From: an uncultured Eggerthellaceae bacterium | GTDB lineage: Bacteria > Actinomycetota > Coriobacteriia > Coriobacteriales > Eggerthellaceae | NCBI GenBank assembly: GCA_947566075.1 | Contig: CANOIM010000008.1 | Coordinates: forward strand, 24,244-88,243 | Length of the DNA: 64,000 nucleotides | Direction of reading: 5' to 3' | In this document: positions 30,600 through 38,801 of the stretch, piece after piece | How positions within the stretch are numbered: position 1 is the stretch's first letter | How the letters are laid out: every line of letters starts with the position of its first letter | The notes under the pieces: model-generated | The model's input: the letters and a program-made list of their open reading frames with translations, nothing else | Databases searched by the model: none | Told to the model about the DNA's origin: nothing | Position numbers and translations under genes: made by a program

Positions 30600-32912
30600 C
30601 TAATAGGGCTCAGACAGGTCCGCGTGGGCGTAAGCGTCTGAGTCCAAGTTGAAGAAGTGCCCTTGCTTGAAACGGTCCAAGGCCACCAGGGCGATCATGG
30701 CCGCGTTGTCCCCACAGGATGCCAAAGGAGGCATGACCAAGCGCACGCCCCGCTTCGTGCACATCTGCTCATAGGCGCGCCGCAGCTCCGGGTTCGCAGC
30801 CACCCCACCTCCCAGGCAGAAGGTGGATGCTCCCGTTTCCTCCAGGGCCCGGGCTGCTTTCACCACCTGCACCTCTATGACAGCCGCTTCGAAGCTAGCA
30901 CACACATCCGGCACGTTCAGCGTGCCCTCCTCCCGGGCCTTCTGGATGTAGGTGATGACAGCGGTCTTGAGCCCTGATAAGGAGAACCGGTAATCCCCCG
31001 AATGCAAGAGTGCCCGCGGGAAATTGATGGCATCTGCGCGGCCCTCCTTCGCCAGGCGGGATATGTGCGGGCCCCCTGGGTAGGGCAGCCCCAACGCCTT
31101 GGCCACCTTGTCGAAGGCCTCCCCCACCGCATCGTCTATGGTGGCACCGAGAACCTCGTAGTCCTGCCAATCCTTCATGAACACGAGCAATGTGTTGCCG
31201 CCGGAGAGCAGTGACACCACCGCCGGGGGCTGGAACGGCTCCCCTTCAGCCCGCCCCAGCTTGTTCGCGTAAATATGCCCTTCCAGATGGTTCACGCCAA
31301 TGTAGGGCACCTCCAACGCCCAGGCCGCCCCTTTGGCGAAGGCCACCCCCACCACCAGCGCCCCCACGAGCCCCGGCGCATAGGTGGCCGCCACGGCATC
31401 CAAGTCACGCCAGCGAAGATGCGCATCCTCCAAAGCTGCCTCGGCCACGCCGCAGATGGCCTCCACGTGCTTGCGACTGGCTATCTCAGGCACCACGCCG
31501 CCAAAGCGGGCATGGAAATCTATTTGGGAGGCCACCACGTCAGAGAGGATATGCTCATCTCCATCTATGACCGCCCCGGCCGTCTCATCACAAGAAGTCT
31601 CCAAGGCCAAGATGCGCGGAGCCGCCCCTACAGCTTGGGCTAGCCGCTGTTCTTGGAGGCTGATGCCCGCTACATTCCGTGCGCGCTTCTCAGCCAGACG
31701 GCCGAGCACCTCAGCTATGTTCCCTTGATAGATGAGCGCGTCTTCCCTATCAGAGTAGTAGCGCGGACGTCTGCCCACCTGGGTCATCCCCAAGGCCTCG
31801 TAGAAGGCTGCCGCCCCCGTATTGGAAGCGCGCACCTCCAAGGAAACGGTGCGGGCTGCCAGGTTGCGGGCATCCTCCAACACCCGCTCCATGAGCCGAG
31901 AGGCTACCCCCTCGCGCTGCATCTCAGGAAGGGTGGCCACCTTCAGGATCTGCGCATCCCCATCCACCACCAATGCCCCCGCATAGCCCACGAGTGCGCC
32001 ATCCGCCAAGGCCATCCACCACGTGCGACCCGCTTGAGCCAGGTCATCGGCGAAGAAGTGCGCAGGCCACGCGTCCGTTCCCATGCACTCCTGCTCAAGC
32101 TGTGCCGCATCCTCGGCGCACGCAGCGCTGAAAGGGCGGATCTGCACCTCACCCGCACCATGCTGCACGCCGCTTCGCAGATCCCGCTCTTCCCGCAGCG
32201 CCAAGCGAGCGCGTTCGCTCTCTTCTGCGTCAGACAGGCGCGTGTAGACGGGAAGCACATCTGCGGGCCGCTGCAGCGCATCCGGGGACTTGAGCGCAAA
32301 GGAGAGCGCCCGGATCAACCCACGTCCTTGAGGCGTCCACGAAGCTTCGGGAAGCTGGGCTTCTGTGCGGTCGAAGCGGTCCGAGAACTTGAAAAGGGCA
32401 TCCCCGGTCAAGGAGAAGCCCGTCTGGGGCATCTCATCAGCGAAGGCCTCTGCCTTGATCACGCGGTCTTCGGTGAGCCGATGCGCGCCAGCTTCATCTA
32501 GCTGGAAGTAAGCGGGATACACCTCTTTGCGCATGGCATCGGCCACCACCAATAACCGCCCGCGCACGCCATCATCCCACGCTGCCCATGCTATGGCATC
32601 CAACGTGGAGAGCCCCACGAGCGGTACGCCCAAGGCAGACGCTATACCCTTGGCTGTTGCCATGGCGATGCGCACACCCGTGAATGAGCCCGGGCCGCGG
32701 CCTACCGCCACGCACCCGATATCCTCGCGCGCAACGCCCGCCTCTGCGCAGAGCTCATCCAGGGTGCTGAGCAAGCGCGTGTTGGACGCGCGGTGAGCAG
32801 GGATGTTCGCCTCCGCCAGCAGGCTCACCGAGCCGTCTGCCTGCACGCGCCCCACCGCCGCAGCGATGACCTCATTGGAGGTGTCGAAGGCTATGACGAA
32901 CCCTTCAGGCAT
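30600..32912 (-). CDS. fused TsaB-RimI-TsaD protein (tRNA t6A synthesis plus N-terminal acetyltransferase)
   Basis: One 770-residue frame joins three proteins usually separate. Residues about 4-235 are TsaB (VIAFDTSNEVIAAAVG; GRGPGSFTGVR at 71-81). Residues about 255-400 are a RimI GNAT domain (acetyl-CoA loop QREGVASR at 332-339, then SLEVRASNTGAAAFYEALGM). Residues about 432-770 are TsaD (LALETSCDETAGAV at 436-449, HVEAICG with His482, NHLEGH, LLSGGNTLL, and SCGDNAAM near the end). TsaB and TsaD are partners in threonylcarbamoyl transfer to A37; RimI acetylates S18 and others. The start MPEGFVIAF follows CAGGAGCAAG and overlaps tsaE by 8 nt, so the t6A machinery is made in fixed ratio. No frameshift is visible. 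Confidence 0.93.
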   Translation of the reverse strand: MPEGFVIAFDTSNEVIAAAVGRVQADGSVSLLAEANIPAHRASNTRLLSTLDELCAEAGVAREDIGCVAVGRGPGSFTGVRIAMATAKGIASALGVPLVGLSTLDAIAWAAWDDGVRGRLLVVADAMRKEVYPAYFQLDEAGAHRLTEDRVIKAEAFADEMPQTGFSLTGDALFKFSDRFDRTEAQLPEASWTPQGRGLIRALSFALKSPDALQRPADVLPVYTRLSDAEESERARLALREERDLRSGVQHGAGEVQIRPFSAACAEDAAQLEQECMGTDAWPAHFFADDLAQAGRTWWMALADGALVGYAGALVVDGDAQILKVATLPEMQREGVASRLMERVLEDARNLAARTVSLEVRASNTGAAAFYEALGMTQVGRRPRYYSDREDALIYQGNIAEVLGRLAEKRARNVAGISLQEQRLAQAVGAAPRILALETSCDETAGAVIDGDEHILSDVVASQIDFHARFGGVVPEIASRKHVEAICGVAEAALEDAHLRWRDLDAVAATYAPGLVGALVVGVAFAKGAAWALEVPYIGVNHLEGHIYANKLGRAEGEPFQPPAVVSLLSGGNTLLVFMKDWQDYEVLGATIDDAVGEAFDKVAKALGLPYPGGPHISRLAKEGRADAINFPRALLHSGDYRFSLSGLKTAVITYIQKAREEGTLNVPDVCASFEAAVIEVQVVKAARALEETGASTFCLGGGVAANPELRRAYEQMCTKRGVRLVMPPLASCGDNAAMIALVALDRFKQGHFFNLDSDAYAHADLSEPY

Positions 32913-33438
32913 CTTGCTCCTGAGAAGCGCTCTTGCCATCAAAGACCTCTGCCACTGCCGCCAACAGACGCCCCGCTCGGCCACCCTCCCCAGAAAGGCG
33001 AAGGCTGCGGGCCTCCTCATTCCCTTCGATATAGCCTACATGGATGGTAAGGGCATCTTCGGGCATCTCATCCGGGAACAGGTCAGCCCACTCTATCAGG
33101 CACACCCCGGGCGTCCCGTCATCCGTGAGCGCCCAGAAATCCACGTCCTCCAATTGCTCCGGACCGTCCAACCGATACAAGTCGAAATGATGAAGGGGCA
33201 CACGCCCTTCCGGGTAAGTGCAGAGGATGTTGAAGGTAGGGCTCACTACGGGAGAAGCGATGCCCAAGCCTAAGGCGAAGGTCTGGGCGAGGCTGGTCTT
33301 CCCCGCCCCCAGCTCCCCTTCCAGGCAGATGACATCCCCATCCTGGACTACAGCCGCCAGAGCCGATCCCACCAAAGAGAAGTCAGCGCGGTTGGCAGGA
33401 CTCCACGAAAGGCTGTCCTCTATGGCGTTGGCAATCAC
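32905..33438 (-). CDS. tsaE: tRNA threonylcarbamoyladenosine ATPase TsaE
   Basis: The 177-residue P-loop protein drives the TsaB-TsaD complex. Walker A GELGAGKTSLAQTFA is near residues 41-55, then SPVVSPTFNILCTYPEG and HHFDLYRLDGPEQLEDVDFW with the conserved DxYR, and a VCLIEWADLFPD Walker B-like strand. It starts 15 nt after fhs ends and overlaps the fused downstream gene. Confidence 0.94.
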   Translation of the reverse strand: MIANAIEDSLSWSPANRADFSLVGSALAAVVQDGDVICLEGELGAGKTSLAQTFALGLGIASPVVSPTFNILCTYPEGRVPLHHFDLYRLDGPEQLEDVDFWALTDDGTPGVCLIEWADLFPDEMPEDALTIHVGYIEGNEEARSLRLSGEGGRAGRLLAAVAEVFDGKSASQEQDA

Positions 33439-33453
33439 GCTTTCGCAGTCCTC

Positions 33454-35142
33454 CTAGAACAGCCCCGTGATCTTGCCGGTCTCATCCACGTCGATCTTCT
33501 GGGCCGCAGGGGTCTTCCCCAAGCCCGGCATGGTCATGATGCTACCCGTGAGCGCCACCACGAAACCCGCGCCTGCCGACACCTTCACCTCACGCACGGT
33601 GATCTGGAAATCACGTGGCGCACCCAGCTTCTTCGCGTCATCAGAGAACGAATACTGGGTCTTCGCCATGCAGACGGGCATAGCGCCGAACCCGAGGCGT
33701 TCCAGCTTGGCTATCTCATTCACAGCAGCAGGTTCGAATACCACGCCATCGGCATGATAGACACGCTTGGCTATGGCCTCTATCTTCTCTGTCAAGGAAA
33801 GGTCATCATCGTAGGAGTATTCGAAGGTGGCTGCACTGCGACCGTCAGCGTCCCCCTCTTCGCAGAGGCGCACCACTTCATCAGCCAAGGCCAAGCCGCC
33901 CTCGCCACCCTTGGCCCACACCTCAGAGAGCGCCACATCCACGCCCAGCTTGTTGCATTCAGCCTCTACCAGATCAAGCTCCGCCTTTGTGTCAGTAGGG
34001 AAGGCGTTGATAGCCACCACGCAGGGCAGCTGATACACCTGGGTGATGTTCTCAACGTGCTGGAGGAGGTTCGGCAGGCCTGCCTTGAGCGCCTCTAGGT
34101 TCTCCGTATTGAGGTCATCCTTGGCCACGCCGCCGTGGTTCTTGAGGGCGCGCACCGTGGCCACTACCACCACGGCATCCGGCTTGAGCCCCGCCAAGCG
34201 GCACTTGATGTCAAGGAACTTCTCCGCCCCCAGGTCAGCGCCGAAGCCCGCTTCCGTCACGCAGTAATCTCCCAGAGCCAGCGCCATGCGCGTGGCCATG
34301 ATGGAGTTGCACCCATGGGCGATGTTCGCGAAGGGGCCGCCATGGACGAAGGCCGGGTTGCCTTCCAAGGTTTGCACCAGGTTCGGTTTCAAAGCATCCT
34401 TCAAAAGCGCGCACATGGCCCCTTCGGCCTGCAGGTCATGGGCAGTCACGGGCTCATCATCATAGGTGTATCCCACCACGATGCGCCCCAAGCGCTCCTT
34501 CAGATCAGTGATGGAGGTAGCCAAGCAGAAGATGGCCATGACCTCAGAGGCTACGGTGATATCGAAACCGTCTTCCCGCGGCACCCCATGGGCCTTGCCG
34601 CCCAGGCCATCCACGATGTGGCGCAGCTGGCGGTCATTCATATCCACCACGCGCTTCCAGGTGATACGGCGCACATCTATGTTCAGCTCATTGCCGTTCT
34701 GGATATGAGCATCCAGCATAGCGGCCAGCAGGTTATTGGCCGCCCCGATGGCATGGAAATCCCCCGTGAAGTGCAGGTTGATATCCTCCATGGGGATCAC
34801 CTGAGCATAACCGCCACCTGCAGCACCCCCCTTGATGCCGAAGACAGGGCCAAGGGAGGGTTCACGCAGGGCCACCACTACATTCTTGCCCCGGAGAGCC
34901 AGCGCATCAGCCAGCCCTACGGTGGTGGTGGTCTTCCCTTCCCCCGCAGGAGTGGGGTTGATGGCCGTTACCAAGATGAGCTTGCCTGGCTCATGGGCCT
35001 CCTCGGCAAGCAGGTTATAATCCACCTTCGCCTTGTACTGCCCATAGGCCTCCAGATGGTCTTCGCTGATCCCCAGAGCCTTCGCCACCTCGGCGATCTT
35101 CTTGGGTTCAGCGGCCTGTGCGATCTGAATGTCTGTGAGCAT
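33454..35142 (-). CDS. fhs: formate-tetrahydrofolate ligase
   Basis: The 562-residue enzyme makes 10-formyl-THF from formate and ATP. It carries the P-loop PTPAGEGKTTTTVGLADAL (about residues 63-81), EPSLGPVFGIKGGAAGGGYAQVIPMEDINLHFTGDFHAI, and the C-terminal SAGAGFVVALTGSIMTMPGLGKTPAAQ. Length is normal. It lies between coaX and tsaE in one direction. The enzyme feeds one-carbon pools and, in acetogen-like anaerobes, the methyl branch; nothing else of that pathway is in the window. Confidence 0.96.
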   Translation of the reverse strand: MLTDIQIAQAAEPKKIAEVAKALGISEDHLEAYGQYKAKVDYNLLAEEAHEPGKLILVTAINPTPAGEGKTTTTVGLADALALRGKNVVVALREPSLGPVFGIKGGAAGGGYAQVIPMEDINLHFTGDFHAIGAANNLLAAMLDAHIQNGNELNIDVRRITWKRVVDMNDRQLRHIVDGLGGKAHGVPREDGFDITVASEVMAIFCLATSITDLKERLGRIVVGYTYDDEPVTAHDLQAEGAMCALLKDALKPNLVQTLEGNPAFVHGGPFANIAHGCNSIMATRMALALGDYCVTEAGFGADLGAEKFLDIKCRLAGLKPDAVVVVATVRALKNHGGVAKDDLNTENLEALKAGLPNLLQHVENITQVYQLPCVVAINAFPTDTKAELDLVEAECNKLGVDVALSEVWAKGGEGGLALADEVVRLCEEGDADGRSAATFEYSYDDDLSLTEKIEAIAKRVYHADGVVFEPAAVNEIAKLERLGFGAMPVCMAKTQYSFSDDAKKLGAPRDFQITVREVKVSAGAGFVVALTGSIMTMPGLGKTPAAQKIDVDETGKITGLF

Positions 35143-35185
35143 CCCATGCCTCCTTGTCAGCCGTCTTGGCTCCTGTCAAGTCCTC

Positions 35186-35965
35186 TTAAGGTTCCCGCGT
35201 GCGTTGCGCCTCTGATATTAAGCGAAGTCCGGTGAGAGTGAGCTCAAGATCTACGGCATCTATCATCTTCGATAGGCCAGCGATCTGCCGGGCCAGCCCA
35301 CCCGTAGCCACCGTGCGCGCCTCATAGCCCAACTCATCGAAGATGCGGCGGATCAGGCCATCCGTGCGCGCCACCTCTCCCAACAGGATGCCGCTCTCCA
35401 AGGCCTCGCGCGTATTGCGTCCGATGGCTTGCGGAGGTGCCACCAGCTCCACCGCTGCCAGCTTCGCTCCCTGGGAAAAGAGGGTGGAAGCACTGGTCTG
35501 CAAACCGGGAGCGATGATGCCGCCTATGAAGCAGCCGCGGGCGTCGATCACCTCCATGTTCGTGGCAGTGCCGAAATCCACCACCACGCAGGGATGCCCG
35601 TAGAGAGCCTTGGCTGCCACGGCGTCCGCCACACGGTCAGCGCCTATCTCTTCGGGGTGGGGATAATCCGCTTGGAACAGGTCCCCTGCAGCCTTCGCCG
35701 TGCAATGGAGCGTCTCTATATGGAAGAGCCGCCGAACCGCCTCCTCCCATGCGCCTGCCAGCTGAGGCACAACAGAAGAGAGCACCGCGCGGCTGACCTC
35801 AGAGCGGCCGATCCCATCCATGGCCATGAGGGACAGCAATCCCACGCACAGCTCATCAGGGGTAGCGCCCCCGTCCGTTGGAACCCGCCAGGAAGCCTTC
35901 AAGGCCTCCCCTTCATATATACCGGCAACGGTATGGGTGTTACCCACGTCTACGGCTAATAACAT
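35186..35965 (-). CDS. coaX: type III pantothenate kinase
   Basis: The 259-residue start MLLAVDVGNTHTVAG fits the family; a start five codons earlier at 35980 is possible. CoaX begins coenzyme A synthesis. Motifs seen: the DVGNTHT phosphate loop at residues 5-11, SSVVPQLAGAW, PEEIGADRVADAVAAKALYG at about 95-114, VVDFGTATNMEVID with its catalytic Asp, and GGIIAPGLQTSASTLFSQGAKL. It is divergent from the response regulator. Confidence 0.93.
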   Translation of the reverse strand: MLLAVDVGNTHTVAGIYEGEALKASWRVPTDGGATPDELCVGLLSLMAMDGIGRSEVSRAVLSSVVPQLAGAWEEAVRRLFHIETLHCTAKAAGDLFQADYPHPEEIGADRVADAVAAKALYGHPCVVVDFGTATNMEVIDARGCFIGGIIAPGLQTSASTLFSQGAKLAAVELVAPPQAIGRNTREALESGILLGEVARTDGLIRRIFDELGYEARTVATGGLARQIAGLSKMIDAVDLELTLTGLRLISEAQRTREP

Positions 35966-36084
35966 AATTCCCGAGGTCATCTTTCAGAAATTGGTGGATA
36001 ATGGCTCATGACAACGATACACCATCAAAGGGGTGGCGCAGCGCGCACGCCAGTGTTGCGGATGCATCAGGGAAGGTGATGGCC

Positions 36085-36777
36085 ATGTCCGAGACAGCAA
36101 GCCGTATCCTCGTCGTAGATGACGAAGCCACGATCACTGATTTCGTGGGGTACGCTCTCAAGAAGGAAGGCTACAACGCCGATATCGTCCAGAATGGCGA
36201 AGACGCCATCGCGCTGGCTGGTCAGAATGATTACGACCTCTACATCCTGGATATCATGCTTCCTGGCATGGATGGCTATGAGCTTTGCCGTCGCCTGCGT
36301 CAGAGCACCTCGGCCCCGGTCCTGTTCTTGTCTGCCCGTGACACGGAATTGGACAAGGTAGTGGGCCTTGAGATAGGCGGAGATGACTACCTGGCGAAGC
36401 CCTTCGGTGTGCGTGAGCTGATCGCCCGCGTCCGTGCTCTGTTGCGCCGCGGTGCCGGACAGGTGGGCAACGTGCACAACGTGGTCACCGTGAACGGCAT
36501 CACCTTGGACGAAGACGCCCATACCGCTTCCGGTGAATCCGGCGATATAGATCTCACCCCCCGGGAATTCGAATTGCTGGCATCGCTCATGAAGAGCGCT
36601 GGCAAGGTGGTCAGCCGCGAAGACCTGCTCCGGGATGCCTGGGGCTGGGAATACCTCACGGAAACGAAGACGGTTGACACCCATATCAAGCGCCTGCGTG
36701 ACAAGATCTCCGCTGCTGGCTATGACCCAACCCTGGTGGAGACGGTCCGCGGCTACGGATACCGCTTCAAGGCGTAA
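36085..36777 (+). CDS. OmpR/PhoB-family response regulator
   Basis: The start MSETASRILVVDDE at 36085 has GGAAGG eight bases upstream; ATGs at 36001 and 36079 are in frame but less likely. The 230-residue protein has a receiver domain with acidic pair D12/D13, phospho-acceptor D56 in ILDIMLPG, a switch SAR, and LAKPF. The C-terminal winged helix (about 130-230) reads DIDLTPREFELLASLMKSAGKVVSREDLLRDAWG and VDTHIKRLRDKI...ETVRGYGYRF. No histidine kinase gene is adjacent, so its partner lies elsewhere. It could bind the direct repeats at 49508-49525, but that link is conjecture. Confidence 0.92.
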   Translation: MSETASRILVVDDEATITDFVGYALKKEGYNADIVQNGEDAIALAGQNDYDLYILDIMLPGMDGYELCRRLRQSTSAPVLFLSARDTELDKVVGLEIGGDDYLAKPFGVRELIARVRALLRRGAGQVGNVHNVVTVNGITLDEDAHTASGESGDIDLTPREFELLASLMKSAGKVVSREDLLRDAWGWEYLTETKTVDTHIKRLRDKISAAGYDPTLVETVRGYGYRFKA

Positions 36778-36802
36778 GCGCTCCCCTCATCCTTGCATGA
36801 CG

Positions 36803-36826
36803 AAGGCCCCGCACCTGCGGGGCCTT
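36803..36826 (+). terminator. strong terminator after the response regulator
   Basis: A perfect 10-bp GC-rich stem, AAGGCCCCGC paired with GCGGGGCCTT around ACCT, is followed by TCTTCT. It lies 26 nt after the stop codon. Confidence 0.9.
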
Positions 36827-36840
36827 TCTTCTGCGGACAG

Positions 36841-36942
36841 GGACAACGGGGACGTAGGCTATTGTCCTGTTTTCCAATAGCGGTAACTGAGCTGGCAAGC
36901 CTCTTTGGGAGAACAGGACAATAGCCTACGTCCCCGTTGTCC
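36841..36942. repeat. 31-bp perfect inverted repeat made of two REP-like hairpins
   Basis: The arms 36841-36871 and 36912-36942 are exact reverse complements over 31 nt, separated by 40 nt. Each arm is also a hairpin by itself: GGACAA, a 15-nt loop starting CGGGGACG, then TTGTCC. That stem-15-stem form and the CGGGGACG core match the repeats around the transposase at 161-187 and 990-1016, although stem sequences differ. It sits between convergent genes, the usual place for REP/BIME pairs, and can also act as a transcription barrier. Confidence 0.75.
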
Positions 36943-36950
36943 TGCATCGC

Positions 36951-37724
36951 TCACTCGCCGAGGGCTGCCTCCACAGCACTGACCAAGAACTCCGTAGCAC
37001 CTTCCCCTGCGGCGGAATCGTAGTACTTCACGAAGCGCGGGTCAGCCAGGTAACCATGGACCAGGCCCCGATAGGCCTCTTCGCTGTAGCCAGGGCCCCA
37101 GTGGATGGTGATCCACCGCCTGTGCATGCGCACCAATTCCTGGGCTTCCTCCCCCGCCGGGTTTCCCGCGGCTTGGGCGATGCGCAGCTGCACCTTGATG
37201 GCCTCTTCTAAGAGCTCCTTCGCATCCCACTCATCCTTGGTGAGCGCCATCATGCGCTCGTTCGACGCCTGGATGGCATCATCGCCGTAGAGGGAACGCG
37301 CCTCTTGACCGTACTCCTCTTCGAAGCGGGCCAGGCCTTCCCGCTTCATCTGCTGAAAGCTATCTTCTGTGCTCATGGGTTCCATCCTCTCCAAGGCGGC
37401 GATGGCAGCTTCTGTGCGCCCCAGGGCCGCCTCTGTTGATCCTCGTTGCTTCTCAAGCGTTGCAAGGTGGTCCTTGAGCATAGGAAGGATGCCCTGGGCA
37501 TCCCCTGAGCAGATGCGTTGGATGGTGGCCAGGGGCAGCCCGCAAGAGCGCATGGCCAGCACCTGAGCCAACCGCTTTGCATCCTCCTCACCGTACAAGC
37601 GGTACCCCGCCTCCGTGCGAAGGGGATGTAGAAGCCCGAGACTCTCGTAGTAGCGCAGGGTGCGCGCGCTCACCCCGGCCAAAGCCGCCATCTCCTTGAC
37701 GGTGCGCCTCTCCTCTGAAGCCAT
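36951..37724 (-). CDS. MerR-family regulator with TipAS-like ligand domain
   Basis: The start at 37724 is favoured by AGAAGGG six bases upstream. The 257-residue protein has a MerR winged helix (TVKEMAALAGVSARTLRYYESLGLLHPLRTEAGYRLYGEEDAKRL, residues about 7-51), a long dimerisation coil to about 110, and a TipAS antibiotic-binding-like domain (about 120-250) with HRRWITIHWGPGYSEEAYRGLVHGYLADPRFVKYYD. TipA-type proteins activate on binding thiopeptides or similar ligands. Its own promoter has a MerR operator in a 19-bp spacer (37759-37792). Confidence 0.9.
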   Translation of the reverse strand: MASEERRTVKEMAALAGVSARTLRYYESLGLLHPLRTEAGYRLYGEEDAKRLAQVLAMRSCGLPLATIQRICSGDAQGILPMLKDHLATLEKQRGSTEAALGRTEAAIAALERMEPMSTEDSFQQMKREGLARFEEEYGQEARSLYGDDAIQASNERMMALTKDEWDAKELLEEAIKVQLRIAQAAGNPAGEEAQELVRMHRRWITIHWGPGYSEEAYRGLVHGYLADPRFVKYYDSAAGEGATEFLVSAVEAALGE

Positions 37725-37758
37725 GGTCATCCCTTCTCTGAAGAACCTTGCGAAGGGT

Positions 37759-37792
37759 ACTCTAAGGCTTGACGCAGCGGCAAGGTCAAGCC
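37759..37792 (-). promoter_or_regulatory. MerR-type promoter with 19-bp spacer and operator
   Basis: Minus-strand -35 TTGACC (37789-37784) and -10 TAGAGT (37764-37759) are 19 bp apart, the long spacer typical of MerR-activated promoters. A perfect GGCTTGAC-N11-GTCAAGCC repeat (37766-37792) fills the spacer. It lies 35 nt upstream of the merR-like gene, so autoactivation is expected. Confidence 0.75.
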
Positions 37793-37807
37793 GAAAGGCC
37801 TCGGCAG

Positions 37808-38008
37808 TCAGTCGGTCAAGCCCACCACCTGGACCCCCGTCTCTGCTCTAGGCTCTTTTGGGTGCGAGGGCAAGAGGGTGAAGCATTCAGGGCAGCTAAC
37901 GGCATCAAGGGCCACTTCGGCACCGCAGGCAGGGCACACCCCGTCCCAGCCTTCGCCTTCCTGAGCCTCAGCCATGCAGGCACCGCACATGACGCAAGGG
38001 ATGCACAT
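37808..38008 (-). CDS. small double zinc-ribbon protein coupled to the TetR gene
   Basis: The 66-residue protein has eleven residues' worth of cysteine knuckles spread as MCIPCVMCGAC, CPACG and CPECF in the first 47 residues, then a short tail. Its ATG overlaps the TetR stop (TGATG), so it is translated by re-initiation. It differs from the two MCFRP proteins in opening sequence and lacks the Pro/Ala repeats, yet it also belongs to a Mo-enzyme neighbourhood. A zinc-dependent partner of the regulator or a redox-sensing peptide are possible roles; no family was recognised. Confidence 0.72.
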   Translation of the reverse strand: MCIPCVMCGACMAEAQEGEGWDGVCPACGAEVALDAVSCPECFTLLPSHPKEPRAETGVQVVGLTD

Positions 38009-38649
38009 CAGCCCTCCATCTCCTTTCGCATGAGGTAGAGGGAACCGTGGATGATGTTATCGAAGGGACACACCTCGCTGATGCTGCGCGGCTGCTTGGA
38101 AGAGAGGATGCGCCGCACGATCTGACCGATGAAGGCTGCAGAATAGAACTCCGCCATGAAATCGAGGGCTTCTGAGCCGGGTTCCATATCGCGGAATATG
38201 AACAGGATATCCTGTTCGAATGCGCGCTTGTATAGGTCGAAGAGATAAGCTTGCAAACTACCCAGATCAGCGGTGCGCAAGAGCGGGGGATACAGATACG
38301 GGCGTGCATTCATGCACCGGGACACCAACAGGAAGAAGCTACCATGGCTCAAGCAACCATGGTCATCTTCGATATGGACATAGAAGGGATACTTGGCATA
38401 GGGCGAGGAATCCCGCGGCTCGAACACCAGCTGGGACTGAGGGAAGTCATCTCGCAGAGCATGGCCCAGGTCACGACGGAATACCCAATTGACCAGCATC
38501 TCCTTGCTGGGAAAGTGGTAATAGAAGGTCTTACGGTTCACCCCGAGCGCGGCGGACACATCACGCACCGACACTTTCATCGGGTCCTTTTCGCGGGCCA
38601 ATTCGATGAATGCATCAGCGATGCGATGCTTCATCATCGGGTTCATCAT
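38008..38649 (-). CDS. TetR/AcrR-family regulator of the second Mo island
   Basis: The start at 38649 follows CGAGGAGGGG by seven bases; the 34 extra residues of the longer frame look non-coding. The 213-residue protein has an N-terminal helix-turn-helix (DAFIELAREKDPMKVSVRDVSAALGVNRKTFYYHFPSKEMLVNW, about residues 10-53) and a helical C-terminal domain like DhaS-type TetR_C proteins. It is transcribed away from the MFS gene's 3' end and is coupled to the zinc-ribbon gene. It probably governs the MFS or the divergent Mo enzyme. Confidence 0.86.
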   Translation of the reverse strand: MMNPMMKHRIADAFIELAREKDPMKVSVRDVSAALGVNRKTFYYHFPSKEMLVNWVFRRDLGHALRDDFPQSQLVFEPRDSSPYAKYPFYVHIEDDHGCLSHGSFFLLVSRCMNARPYLYPPLLRTADLGSLQAYLFDLYKRAFEQDILFIFRDMEPGSEALDFMAEFYSAAFIGQIVRRILSSKQPRSISEVCPFDNIIHGSLYLMRKEMEG

Positions 38650-38801
38650 CAGCAATCCCCTCCTCGACGTATCTCTCCTCATGCAGCTAGCCTCGAGACC
38701 CCTCTTCCTCAAAGGGGCCTCGAGGCTGAAGACGGGCTCTTCTGCAGGCATAGAAGCCCTCTACCTGCCGATCCGTCTGGCTATTCATGCAGGGCTTCGG
38801 T

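Noticed and set aside
33731..33740. GGTTCGAATA resembling a tRNA T-loop
   Set aside because: It lies inside fhs coding sequence with no cloverleaf around it; no tRNA was found in the gaps.
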